This document shows positions 37,858-49,870 of a stretch of DNA of 64,000 nt, piece after piece (position 1 is the stretch's first letter; every line of letters begins with the position of its first letter). Source of the DNA: Mytilisepta virgata (Eukaryota; Mollusca; Bivalvia; Mytilida; Mytilidae). The notes below the pieces were generated by a model that was not told where the DNA came from, searched no databases, and saw only the letters and a list, made by a program, of their open reading frames with translations. The position numbers and the translations under genes were made by a program. The stretch covers positions 44,125,979-44,189,978 of the forward strand of contig CM051519.1 of the NCBI GenBank assembly GCA_028015205.1. The letters run 5' to 3'.

Positions 37858-37966
37858 AGAATTCTATCTGTTGTTTAGAATATCCCTCAGAATCTGATGA
37901 TTTACTATCATGCTTACTGCTGTGGCCATGTTTCTGTCCAAATATTTTATGGATTATGTCACTCAT
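37858..37966 (-). CDS. Alternative first exon, 36 residues, His/Ser/Lys-rich (probable PKA-C isoform)
   Basis: The ATG at 37966-37964 (context CAATATGA) opens 36 codons plus T, ending at a GTAAGT donor (37857-37852) in phase 1. The product starts MSDIIHKIFGQKHGH, continues through a Ser/Lys/Asp-rich low-complexity part (SKHDSKSSDSEGYSKQQ) and ends IEF. The start could form a short amphipathic helix; the rest is probably disordered and rich in Ser that could be phosphorylated. It is the most upstream convincing member of the minus-strand first-exon series. Codon-level composition is clearly protein-like. Assignment to PKA-C is inference from position and splice phase. Confidence 0.68.
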
Positions 37967-40900
37967 ATTGAGGTAGAATTTCGTCTAAAGAACACACTTT
38001 CACATAAATTCTCTCATTCCCTAGAAAATTATACCAAATTCCCTGTAAATAATACACAGCTGAATCAATTATATAGTTAAGAAAAGAAATATATACATAT
38101 TGATTTTAAATTATAGGGTCGACAAAGTACAACAAACATGAAACTTTTATTTTTACATCAAACATATTTGTGTCTTAATAGTTTGTACGCTAATTACTAT
38201 AAGATCTCTTAATTTAAAAATTTTAAAATGATAGTGTTGTACGTTGAACCATTGATCTTATTTATTTAGTTTGACCGACTGATGAACTATTATATCAGCT
38301 TGTAACTTTGTAAATTAGAAATGCAAAAAAGTCAGAAAACGATTGATTTTTACATTTGTGACGTCCTTTATGTTCTTTAATCAGGAGAGCTTGAAATCAA
38401 TCCATGTCAATCTCCTTTTCCTTTTTAATGTTTGGATACATAACATGATTTATATACTTTTTTCCATTCACATATCCCCTTTCAAAACACTTTGTGTTTC
38501 ATAGTACGTCACAGCTGTTGCTAACTCTAAACATAAATGAAACAACTGTGGGCAAAAAAATACGTCTCGTCTCACTTGTTGTAATTTGACCTTGACACGT
38601 GAAAATGAATAAACTGCACTTGTCAGACTGATATATGTGAAACTTACAGTAAATCTAAACTATAAATGTTGTTTACCTATAGTTATAAAGAAAGAAACCC
38701 CTCTGGTAGACAGCTATTCACTCAACAGATAATATACAACAAAGGAAATATCAGACACCCTAGGAATATAAGCATCTAGGACTAGTAGAAACGGTGCACA
38801 ATTTGTCCCCATAACAATTCCGATAGTCCGTTGAAATCCCAGCATGTCAACATTTTTTGTTAATGTAAGACGTATTTTCCTAACATCAAATAATAATATT
38901 TTTGTTAGACTTGTTAGTACACAAACTTTAACGTATTACATCACATTGTGCCAATTTGTAAAGAAGGGGTATTGGTAGATTAGTCAGAAATCGTCTTTTA
39001 AGTTTTTAGAATATTTGGTTCCTCTCATTATAATTGGACATGGCTTTTCCAGGAACTCAACAATGAATAAAACGAATTAAGAGAGACAAAGAAAAAAGAA
39101 AAATAATAAGAAACTCACTGAGAAATACGGGTCAAGACACTAAATAAATAATTTACCGTTCTTGCCAATGGCGGTATTACAAATCTTATCAAAACTTGAA
39201 ATCTTGTATTTTTTTTCCTATACTATAAAAACACGGGTACGTATTCATTTTAAAATCTATTTGCAGTATAAAATAAGCAACACAAAAACAGGAATCTTGA
39301 ATTTAATATGCAGAAATGAGAGAAGATAAGAATAACTGAATTCGATTTAGCGGCCCTAACATTTTTCACCTACATCTTATATTCTTTTCTATGTATACGC
39401 CATAATCCAAAATCCGTTTGCGGTACAAATAAGTAAACCTTGGAACGCTTGAAGTATTATTTTATAAGTTTATCGTCAAATCGATACACGTATTCCTTAT
39501 TCTCTGAACTGCAATCAAAAATCATCACGTTGAAGACGCCGTTTTATTTCTCCGCGAATGTCCATCAAGCTTCGTGTTAGATAGTCGTGTTGTTCACTGC
39601 GGTTTCTTAAACCTTATAATACATTGGAGAATTTTAGTATTCGGAAAACATGAAAAATCTATTTCACTTCTCGTTAGTGTAATTGGCACTCATGACCACA
39701 AGAGAATAGACTAGACGGATGCAGAGATTTCTGTTGAATTAATACAAAAACTTGCCATGAATGCTGACAGCGGGTCGGTTATGTCGATTGGAGACGCAGA
39801 TTCTCTAAAATACTAGCTTCTTAATTTTTGGTTTTGTCAAAGATTTTGTTTTTGTCAATAAAATGTGTCCTTGGATAGTCCAAAATCATAAAGTGTGTCC
39901 CGAAAAATGCATCTACCACATCTGAAAAGTTAGGGTAACGTTGAATAGAATCATTATCTACAGCGTTTATATGTCAGCGGGGTCAAAGATCTGGCATAAA
40001 CTTTGGTCAACCTTCCACGAATGAAACATTTTAGTAATGAAAGGACCGACACAATTTAATATGCAATATGTATATGCCTTCGCGATACGGTGAGGATAAA
40101 TATATTCCGGACTACGCATATGGATATTTTTTATTTTATATTGAATTTTCAAAATTTATGCATATCATGCTTATAACATATCTGTGGTACACTGTAACCT
40201 GACAATGCGTGAAATTTAAACTTTCAAACTTGCATGCCTGTTTATTCTCTCCTGCATAACAACTGATAATATTTAATATTTACACATATTCTATTCCATA
40301 AATCAAAGAAATTTGATTCGGTGTAACATTATTTCCTTAGTGTGTTTGTTTAATTCTTGTTAACTACATACGAGTATAGATGCAAAATTCACTCTGAACT
40401 AATTTTCAATCTCTTTCATAACCAATATTTATTCGGAACAGGTTTTTTAAACCATAAAAGGAATAATACATACATCTCAAAAGGGGGATATTTCATCGAA
40501 TCATTCCCAAAATTTTGAAATTACTCAGCACATTGTAAACAAATTAACTATAATCGATTGTAATGAATAAGAGGTAAAAGTTGGCGTAACCTTAGAAATA
40601 GAAATTAAAACTAAGACTTTATTTAACTATGACAATTTTTAGTATGTAACATCGTCTCTAGACTCCATGATAATATACACCTTGGCTCACTTCCTACAAG
40701 ACATAATCTCCTATAAAGACTGTGTGATTTGCATTTATGGTAATATTGCTAATTAACTATTTAACCGACTGCAGAAATTACAGACCGACAAGCAGACAGA
40801 TTGACTGCATGCCAATCAGTGTCTTCCATCTCTCACCGAAATTATATAGATATATATACCAAATGATCTATTTCAACCACTTATAAAAGACGGGATGGTA

Positions 40901-43170
40901 TCGGTTCTAAAAATGGAATGAATCGAAATACCCCTCCCCCTTTTTTAAAGGTTGGAGAATGTTTTTAGAATATTATAAAATATTTTACTTACAAAAACAT
41001 ACGCATAGTAACGTTGAAAAACCAAAGCATAACCAGATTGAGAAAGTCGGAAACGAAAGCGATCCCCACCTCACCACATGTTGTATCACTGTGCACCTTT
41101 TTCGTAATCATATCTTTGAATGCAGGCCTAACTTTTAGAAAATCAATATTCTTAAACTTTACTGCGCATCTATATACAGTGTGTGACAATACTATACATA
41201 AAATAAAACATGAAAGAGGAGTTTAGGTCACATGCTTAAATGCCAAATTTTGGAAATTCGATCCCTATGGGCCACAATTTTTGAAAATCAAAATTATAAT
41301 TGTGCATCTACATACAGTATGTGCATGACAATACTGTATAGATTTAAATGCATGAAGTTAAAAATGAACGAGGAGTTTAGGTCACGGGGAAGAGTAACGG
41401 ACGGACGGGGCGATAACAATATCCCTAATGTTGATCTTACAATGCTCGCAATTAATTCACAGTTAATTTCAGACCTGTTTCCTTTTCTTAACTGTGATAG
41501 TAAGATGACTTCGCGTTGCATTTATAACACACTTATCTCGTATTACAGTAACCACATTACAATTAATGTACTGCAAAAAGGATATCATGTAAGGCCTTTA
41601 AAAATTATTTAAAAGGAAAATATGTATAGGTCTCATTTTACGGTTTTAACGAAGTTTTCTTCAAGGAGATGACCAATTCGTTCATAAAGATATTGAAATC
41701 AAGCCCTTTTCCCTGTTTGCACACCAGTTTTAAATTTTCAAATCTTACAATAAGTGGTTATAATTTACACTCTCGGTTTTTTTAACCACCTGCACGTAGG
41801 GATTGGTCTTATTACGATAGAGTTCACGTTTGTGATAGAAACAATTTTTCGTGTGTGGTTTGGTCCTTAGGTAATGGATGTTCCATTATGATGACAATTT
41901 TAATGCACTGAAAAAATGCATATTTTCAAGACCTTGCAGTAACATGGAAGCAAAAAGATGACAAAAGCTTGCAGCAGATTCACGCGCAACGTTTTAGCAG
42001 TAAATTCTAAAAGTACCAGTTTCAAACAAGTACCGAAGTACTACACAAGCCAATGATAGATACCCTCGTGGAACTGAATATCCCCGCTGAGGCAACAATA
42101 ACCACTTCGTTGTATTTCTTTATTCAACCATGATTTAGATTTAGGTCTAGATTTTAATGACACTGCAATAGCTATCAGATATGTATAGTGCCCTGACATG
42201 TACACATTAAAATAATACATACATTTTTATACATCTTTGTTTTCTATAGAAAACATAATATCTTGTGGGTCGATATACTAACAGTACTGAAAAACGCAAC
42301 ATTAACTGTCGCATGTTTATATTCGTCAAATATGAAGCATTTAATTTATTTAACTTTTTCAAGAGGCATGAAGCATTATAACTCCAATTATACTGGGACA
42401 CAGTTCCATAGTTTTGTTTGCAAATAAAAGGTAATAGCTTCACACGATTAATTAGAATCAAAATATTTTAAAGTTTGAGTTTGCACAACCTTCAGAAAGT
42501 ATTATTAAGTTAAGCTAACAAAACGGTAAGGCAATCAGTGAGAATCAAAATATAAGTTATCGTTGGGAAAGGTGACGAATAGCAGGGGTATGTTCCTTTT
42601 AAGTCTCAAATGCGACTGTTTTTGGTCATGACTCAGTTCTGACTATGAGATATCAGAGGTCATTATTAATAAAACATCTATGCATTTAAAATATAAAAGA
42701 CTAAGTATACGAGTTCTTTGTCACGAATTGTATTATGTGACAACATTGTAGAAATAGTCGCCATTTTAGATTTAAGACATATCCTCGCAAAAACACAATA
42801 TAATGGGCAAATATGGGTAAGTGGCAGGGTGTACCGTTCAAGTCGTCGTTAGTTCTTTCTGTAAGTGGGTTCGAGGGTTTGGTTGATTGTTAAAAACATT
42901 GGGGGGTTTTTAAGTGGCTTTTATCCGTTTTTAAAGTGATTACGTTCAAATTCACATCACATCATACATATGGGAGGTTTGATAAAATAAATTCCATCAA
43001 TAAATATGCTTCTATGTTAACAACCGGAAATTTCTGTCGGAAAATAAAATGAGATATATTTAGATTATGTAAAAAGGTCAAATCATATTAGTAGTACATA
43101 TATGTGCAATTAGTGATTGAAGTACAAGTATCAAACATGGGTGTTCAGTTTGTAGCAATTTTGTAGGACA
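37967..43170. other. Upstream of the last convincing first exon; no gene supported
   Basis: AT-rich. A minus-strand frame at 40989-41189 ends at a GTAAGT donor but in phase 2 and is not recognisable. The plus-strand frame at 41232-41612 looks like chance. Confidence 0.35.
40230..40510. repeat. Diverged duplicate, copy 2 (partner at about 17835-18110)
   Basis: Ordered conserved blocks as described for the partner, with indels between them. Confidence 0.55.
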
Positions 43171-44087
43171 TACAGTTGTCTCAGTTCTAACATCTCTTTA
43201 TAACTGTCCTAAACTTCCATAAGAACTGTTCTGGACAGTTCTAACCTAGAACCATTTATGACGCTTCTACTCAAGGACCATTTATAACAGTTCTACCCTA
43301 GAACCATTCTGGACAGTTCTAACCTGGAATCATTCTGGACGGTTCTACCCTAGAACCATTCTAGAACCATTCTGGACGGTTCTACCCTAAAACCATTTAA
43401 ATGACATTGCCGATATTGAACATCAAAATTATAAGAAATAAAATAATTAATTTCAAATCACCTTTTAACTTACTGTAATAGTTTACAGAGTTCAAAAAAG
43501 AAAACAATCACTCAAAATGAAGTTTTTACTATTTTAAAGCGTCAAAATCTGAAGAATTTAAATATTTAGTTTGTTACATCTGAATAATTTACATATTTAG
43601 TTTTTTACGATATATTAAACCTTTTTCTAGATGCTGTAATTCCCCATAGATTCTGATATTAAAAAATATATTAGCTGCGTAATCAGGAATTTGTTTACTT
43701 ATTTCAAAATCCTAAAAATCATCCTTTTCACACAACACCCGGCTTCATGCATAGTTGTTCTAAAATAAATTGCAAACCCTATAAGTAATTCTGACCTACA
43801 TGTAGAACCATTCTGGAGGGTTCTACCCTACAACCATTAATGACAGTTTTAGAACCATTCTGGACGGTTCTACCCTAGAACCGTGTTGGACAGTTCTACC
43901 CTAGAACCATTTTTGAAGATTCTACCCTAGAACCATTTATGACAGTTCTACCCTAGAACCATTTATGACGGTTCTACCTCAGAACCATTTATGACAGGGT
44001 TGGTTCTACCCTTGAACCGTTCTAAATGGTTCTAGAACCGTCTTCTCTGACAGAATAGTTGGGAGGTTAGAACTGATCTCAACTGTA
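43171..44087. mobile_element. TIR-bounded element carrying a palindromic minisatellite
   Basis: tacagttgtctcagttctaa (43171 on) and its imperfect inverse (ttagaactgatctcaactgta, ending 44087) bound about 917 bp. Inside, a unit of about 30 bp containing ggttctaccctagaacc (7-bp arms, 3-nt loop) is repeated about six times at 43205-43395 and about nine times at 43800-44040. The two blocks are separated by about 400 bp of unrelated AT-rich sequence. Confidence 0.65.
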
Positions 44088-45440
44088 GTTGGGTTAACCT
44101 ATGGCGTAAAGTAACTAAACTTGTTTACAACTGTGTCTTTTACCATGCATCCGGGCAATGGCAGGACAGACCCTAAAAACTCTGCCACATAAATATTAAC
44201 GCGGGGCTTTAAGTGATACCCATATTCATCCGTCTGTCACACATTGGTTTCCGCAATCTAATTTGTGATTGCCTTGGCCAAATGTAAAACAAATTACACA
44301 CGATACTTATCACAACAATATACAGGTCAAGTTTAAATTTGGGTATATTGGTTGTTACGCCGCTTTATGAATTGGAAAATGTCAAATTCTGCCGTTTCCG
44401 AGTTTGCTTTGTTGATATGGGAAATAGGCAAAATCGAGGTTTCTGTTCAATAACATGAGTATTGTTTCACCAAACTGAAATATTTTTAGAGACCACAAGC
44501 CATAAGTTGAGTTGTAACTTGACATATTTCGCTTTTGTCATTTTCGAGATTCCCCGTTTTATTGATAGAAAGTGGATAATATTTTAAATCTTTATTTTAG
44601 AATTTTTACCCCCATTAAAAGGGAATAACGGCTATAACATTAAATATAAATAAAAACAAACGGAACTAACCCCCCTCCTTTCCTTGTCCTCAGTGCTATG
44701 GGTAGGAGTGGGGTGTTACAAATGGCGTTCCATTTCCCTTAGCTCGTAGTCTGCTTGTTACTTCCCTTGACAGGGGAGAAAATTGTTTTAAGTATTTTAT
44801 TTTTAAAATTATATCAATGCAATGTTCATTTCTTCTCATAACAAAAGGGGACAGGTGTGAAAAGGGTCATATATATATATAAATAACAAAATTGAACAGT
44901 CCATACATATATACATACCAAAAAAAGCCGGTTTAAAAATGTTTTAAAAAGTTAATAATCCTATTTATGGTAAACTTTAAACACGCAATCTTACATTTTC
45001 TTAGTTTTTAAGTCCACTGCATTGGTTTTTAGTACCTAGTTTTATTATTCCTATCATTACACACCGTGTTTCCATGTACAGCTTTCAGGTGTTATTTTTC
45101 CCAAACTATTAACCAATGATTTATTATAACTTCACTAAAAACATGCATGTAAACGCGTTCACAACACATTTTGACATGAATGTTAACATTCTACATACAT
45201 TAAAAGTCCTTACTTTCTGTAATCTGTAAAGCAGAATTTTCACTAACATGCTTGAAGAATTTTCCATCACGTTTATCCGAAGGTCATATCACATTTATTT
45301 GTCAAAATATTTGTCAACGTTTGTCACTACTTTCCCCTTATTTGGTTTTTCTTTCTATACACTTTTTTATACACTTTCTCAATTCGGTAATTTGTTTTTC
45401 TGTTTACAGTGGAATTGGGTAAGATTCATTGAGACATCCT
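44088..45440. other. No recognised feature
   Basis: AT-rich sequence; nothing supported. Confidence 0.35.
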
Positions 45441-45665
45441 GGAGATAGCAAGAAATGGCCACACAAACATTGTTCCAAAAATTCAACATAAGTAACAAAA
45501 CTGCATCAAAAGTTTAATAGACGTAGCAATAGATAATAAAATAAAAAACACAACACTTCACTAAAATAAGGGGTTATAACTTGGAACGGGCACATGCAGA
45601 ATGTGGCGGGAATAATGTGTTTATACTCCCCCCTTTCCCCTCTTACTTTTCAAAATAAAGGCAGC
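45441..45665 (+). repeat. Fragment of the dispersed mussel repeat
   Basis: Contains 'aacttggaacgggcacatgc', 'agaatgtggcggg' and 'tactcccccctttcccc', matching the tail of the 31740-32065 copy. Confidence 0.55.
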
Positions 45666-46089
45666 CAAACAAACAAAAAATCAGTCCTAATAAGTACTTC
45701 ATTCAATAAGTTTGGAAACACAACGAAATACTTCACATATAAGCCACGATGAAAAAGTACCGTAATCAGAATGCTTGTTGTTACAACTAGCTCAATCTAA
45801 TAATTAAGCGGTAAAAAGACCACTCTCTTTATGACAAGGGTATCATTTACGGTAAAATTATTTTTCTTCCCTCTTTTATATTCTTGTCATGTTTTTAAAT
45901 GTTGAATCTCCATATGACAGAAGAAAGAGTGTGGTAAGTATTGAATCGCAGAAATCATACTGAGAAGTAAAGATAATATACTTTCGCGTTCCTGTCTCGC
46001 TTTCGTTGTTCGTGTGTTTTTCTGTTGCTGCACATATTGATCTTTCACTAATTCCTTCATGCCATGTAAATATAGATTCTCCTTCAGGT

Positions 46090-46219
46090 ACGAGTGAGTC
46101 ATGGAATTTCTCCACCCGAGATAGTTATTTTTTTGTTTTCAACACGCGAGCTTTATAGCGAGCGTGTTAAAATCTAAAATTTAACTATCGAGGGTGGAGA
46201 ATTTCAGCAACTCACTCGT
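46090..46219. mobile_element. Foldback MITE with nested hairpins, 130 bp
   Basis: Outer arms acgagtgagt (46090-46099) and actcactcgt (46210-46219) are exact inverses; inner arms tctccaccc(..)gatagtta and taactatcgagggtggaga pair with small indels; the centre holds a third pair aacacgc/gcgtgtt. Flanked by 'ggt' on both sides, a possible 3-bp target duplication. Confidence 0.7.
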
Positions 46220-48440
46220 GGTAATTTTTGTTTGTGTTTTGTTTCTCTTGGTGTTGCCGTCGGTGTTCTTTACGGGTTTTACACGTTCACTTTCGGAACG
46301 AGGAAGGAAAATTGATTAATGAAGAAACAGAAAATAACGGAACAGAAGGACAAGAAAAACGTTATGGCAGAAAGTTCATATATACACTTTGTTGTCCATA
46401 TCTTTGTTGATGCAGAAGATTGTTTTGTATTCAGACCATGATGAAATATAGTAACTTTATACACGAAACATGCACACAAGTGTCCGTTTATTTTGACCAA
46501 ACCTTTCATTTGGAAGTTCTTAAACTTTACCGGTCAGTAATAAAGAAATATTCGTGATGGACCAGTAACACATAGTTCATTGAGTATTTTACAAATGCAT
46601 CTTTCACATAAACCTGTTCAAAACAATGAATTTAATTGCACACTAGATGCATAAACACTAATTCAATTGTTTACAAATAAATATTTTAGACATCAACAGA
46701 TCTAGATTGCTTACATATCTTTTTTTAGATGGTCACGTAGAGAACATGTATAAATACGTCAGAGATGGTAGAAACTTGCATCAATGAATATTATACATGT
46801 TGAGTATATGATATGTTTACGACTTGCATATTCTTGATAATGAATTTTGTGGAATAAATTGACGTTTTATTGTCTATACATATATATATTACAACATTAA
46901 TCGGAAGTCTGGCCATTTTGTCCTTTGCGTTTGTTATACCTTTTTTCAACAACAAAAAATAATGGGAATTTGTTTTATTAAGATAGAATTTTTATCTTTT
47001 TTGTTGTAATTACTATAGTTTTATTTTAATATCTACTTATTTTCTTTATTTTCACTAAATTCTAGTGTCTAATTGTTGCTTTCTTGTCTTATTATGCTCT
47101 ACACAATTTAGATGGAACCTTTTTTCTAATCGAACAAAACAGAAAAAATGAAATACATCCCGGGATATATATTATTTTATTTTTGGCAAATAAGTTATAA
47201 AATTAGTTATAATATTGGATCGTACCAAAAGTTTTGTTGAAAATATGATTTTTTTCCAATTTGAACTCCCCTTTTCCAACAAAAATGGATTCCATTATTA
47301 TCAAACAAGTACCTACCTTATAATACGTTTTATCCACAAACTCTAGCGATATCTCATTTACAATTTATTTCTCTCCACGTGTTAAATTTACATTTATCTA
47401 TATCCAAGTGGTCATTTATGACAAACTGACCATCCGTTTACCAGCGGACAGTACACAGCTGATATTAACATATGCGTGTTAATTTGTATAATTATTCAAC
47501 TGAAGTCTATCTATTACCGGTGTCAATTCTACAATAATAACCATATTATCGTTCAAATTTGTCATAAGAAAAATGCATTTATCGTGTATTTATTTTTGGG
47601 TCGATACGTTTCTCTGAATAGCAGTAATTGTGCGTTCATTCATTAAGAAAGGAAACAAATGAGGTAATTTGTGTGTACAGGCCATGAGACGGCATAATTC
47701 TAACTTTTTCACATTTTGACATTTGGAATTGATCACTCTGACCATAATCTCAATCGAACAAAACAACTTTCTTGTTAATATCAAGGACATGTACCTGCAT
47801 CCAGAAAGCCAGGACCACGAAAGGGGTATAGTCTATGCTTCAGTGATAGTCTTCAACGTGCACTGGCTAGCAATGTCAGTATACTTGGGTTGTCGGGTTC
47901 CTCCTAAGATGTACTGGGGTTCCGAAAATATTCCATGTAAATCCGAATGTATCAGACATTTATTTATAAATTTAATATTAAACTATTCTGTTAGAGAAAA
48001 ATGTGTGAAGTTAATTGAAAATTTTGACCTTTACATCCATTTCAGTGTTATAATAATTCATAAGTCATTCCAATCTTTTTGTCATAGAACCTGAAATTTA
48101 AACAAAGCACCAGCCAACCAGAAGAACGGATTTCATTATTCAGCCGTTTAAGTAAGTGATCTTGGACCAGCGCTAACTTCGATCCCTGACTGGCAGGAGG
48201 CATATACGAGCATATATATATATAATGGGTAAACTGAAATTTTTTTTAGAATAGCCTTTAGCCTATGCGCACTTTATACTTTATAAGAAACGCACACACA
48301 TACCCTCGAAAGGTTGAAGGCAAATCAAAGAACATAAGTATAAAACATAGAAACACCATCCATTCCTCAGCTGACATGGGGCCTATAATAACCGCTTAAG
48401 ATTTTCGTATATTAACTCAAAGCTATTTAAAATTTAAAAA
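46220..48440. other. No supported gene
   Basis: The plus-strand frame 47723-48094 (123 codons) has no recognisable motif and looks like chance. Confidence 0.35.
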
Positions 48441-49870
48441 CTTTAATTTTGAAAAATATTTAATGTTTGCAAATTCTAACAGTCGAATAGTATTGTCTAA
48501 ATTTAGAATTATTGGTCATTCTCTAGAAATAAAAGTCCCCAATTAAGGAACAAATTTACTGCAGGGTTTGTAATGTTGTTGATGACGAGGTTCATTTCTT
48601 CCTCTATTGTCAAATTAATAATAATATATGTATGAACAGTTTTTTTCAATACATAAATACCCAAATTTTAACCAGCTTGGCTCTATTGACAAATTAAAAC
48701 ATTTTGAATTCTTAACCCTGAAACGGATGTTTTGCCGAATGTTGTTGAATATATAAAGCAGTCTTTGGAACAGAAAAGACTGGGTCCACATAGGCTAGAT
48801 CATTTATATCACTGCTCATAATATAAATCATGATCTGTAATGTTGTGTCTGTTGTATATCTGTTCAATTGGGCTTATAATGCAAATAAGTTCAAAGCATG
48901 TGGAATTTATCTTCGTCATTTACTTCATTAAAATTTTAACATTATACATAGATTTCTTTCTAAATCTGGAATTAGAGATGTACTTTAAAACAATTTTTTC
49001 TCGCCCTCAATTTCGGATTTACAGAATTTGCAATTTTATTTAATTCCCCTTTTTTTCTATAACCACCTTTCACATGTTTCAATTTTCAAGAAAATGGTCC
49101 TATCATTGTATAAACTATTTCCACCGGTGTTTTATTACACGATTTTCTCATCATTACTAGTAGGTTTCTGAATATATGGAATAAAACTTAATTTTCTTGA
49201 CTATAAAGATAAATTGCTGACACACATTTCTGACGGGTGACAGTTCCACACATTCCATGAACTTGTTTCACACTTCCATTATCATTTTGATTAAGTTTCG
49301 CTTATATCATTTTGCTTGTCACATTTCTGAATTGGTTATAAGAAATTTACTAAGATATTAACTCAACAATTGTACGCATTGGTAAGTAAAAAAGAACACG
49401 TTTCGTTTAAATTATAGCATATTAAAATGACAAGCTTTATCAATCACCTATGTATATATTACACGAGGTTGTATTATATATGTAGTATTACATACCAGGA
49501 TGTAATCGGAGAAATTAAAATCCTGTTTTATTTTAACCATATCCTTTCTTTGGACAATAGAAAATTAAGATGGACATATAAAAATATGCTAATTAGGGTA
49601 TACCGATATCCGTACAATACATTTTCACCGAAAAAAATATAAATACGTGTATATAGTTGAAAATTACACTGGCGCTTGGGGCATGCATGGATACAACTCT
49701 GTTTTATCTATGTCAATATTATTGAAGAATGTGTACGTCATTATGTACTAATAAGTTTAATTGTAACTTTATCTTGTGTCTGAATTTCTTGTTCTTATCA
49801 TATTTGTTACCTATTGTATGCCCTTCTGTGGCCCCTAATTTGGACAATAAATATTCGTATTCGTATATTC
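48441..49870 (+). mobile_element. Decayed 3' end of a non-LTR (LINE) retrotransposon
   Basis: In shifting frames the plus strand encodes pieces of the C-terminal region of a LINE ORF2: NSRIVLSKFRIIGHSLEI at 48478-48531, then a zinc-knuckle-like CRVCNVVDDEVHFFLYC at 48560-48610, then NQLGSIDKLK near 48672 and LNPETDVLPNVVEYIKQSLE near 48714. The pattern CxxC..DExHFxxxC following a RIxxHxLEI motif is typical of the domain after the reverse transcriptase. Frameshifts and a stop separate the pieces, and no RT core is present, so this is a 5'-truncated dead copy. The right end 'gcccttctgtggcccctaat' with AATAAA and a TATTCG-type tail near 49820-49870 fits a LINE 3' UTR. Confidence 0.7.

Noticed and set aside
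40989..41189. Minus-strand frame ending at a GTAAGT donor (possible further first exon)
   Set aside because: Phase is 2, not 1, and the sequence is hydrophobic and unlike the other first exons; may be an exon of something else but unsupported.
41232..41612. 126-codon plus-strand open frame
   Set aside because: Composition typical of translated AT-rich noncoding DNA; overlaps an antisense frame with equal claim.
42803..42816. Plus-strand MGKYG tiny first exon before GTAAGT
   Set aside because: Five codons, no second exon or conservation evidence, opposite strand to the series.
45899..45934. Plus-strand MLNLHMTEERVW frame before GTAAGT
   Set aside because: Phase 2, isolated, no acceptor partner recognised.
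47723..48094. 123-codon plus-strand open frame
   Set aside because: No domain or motif, no supporting splice sites.
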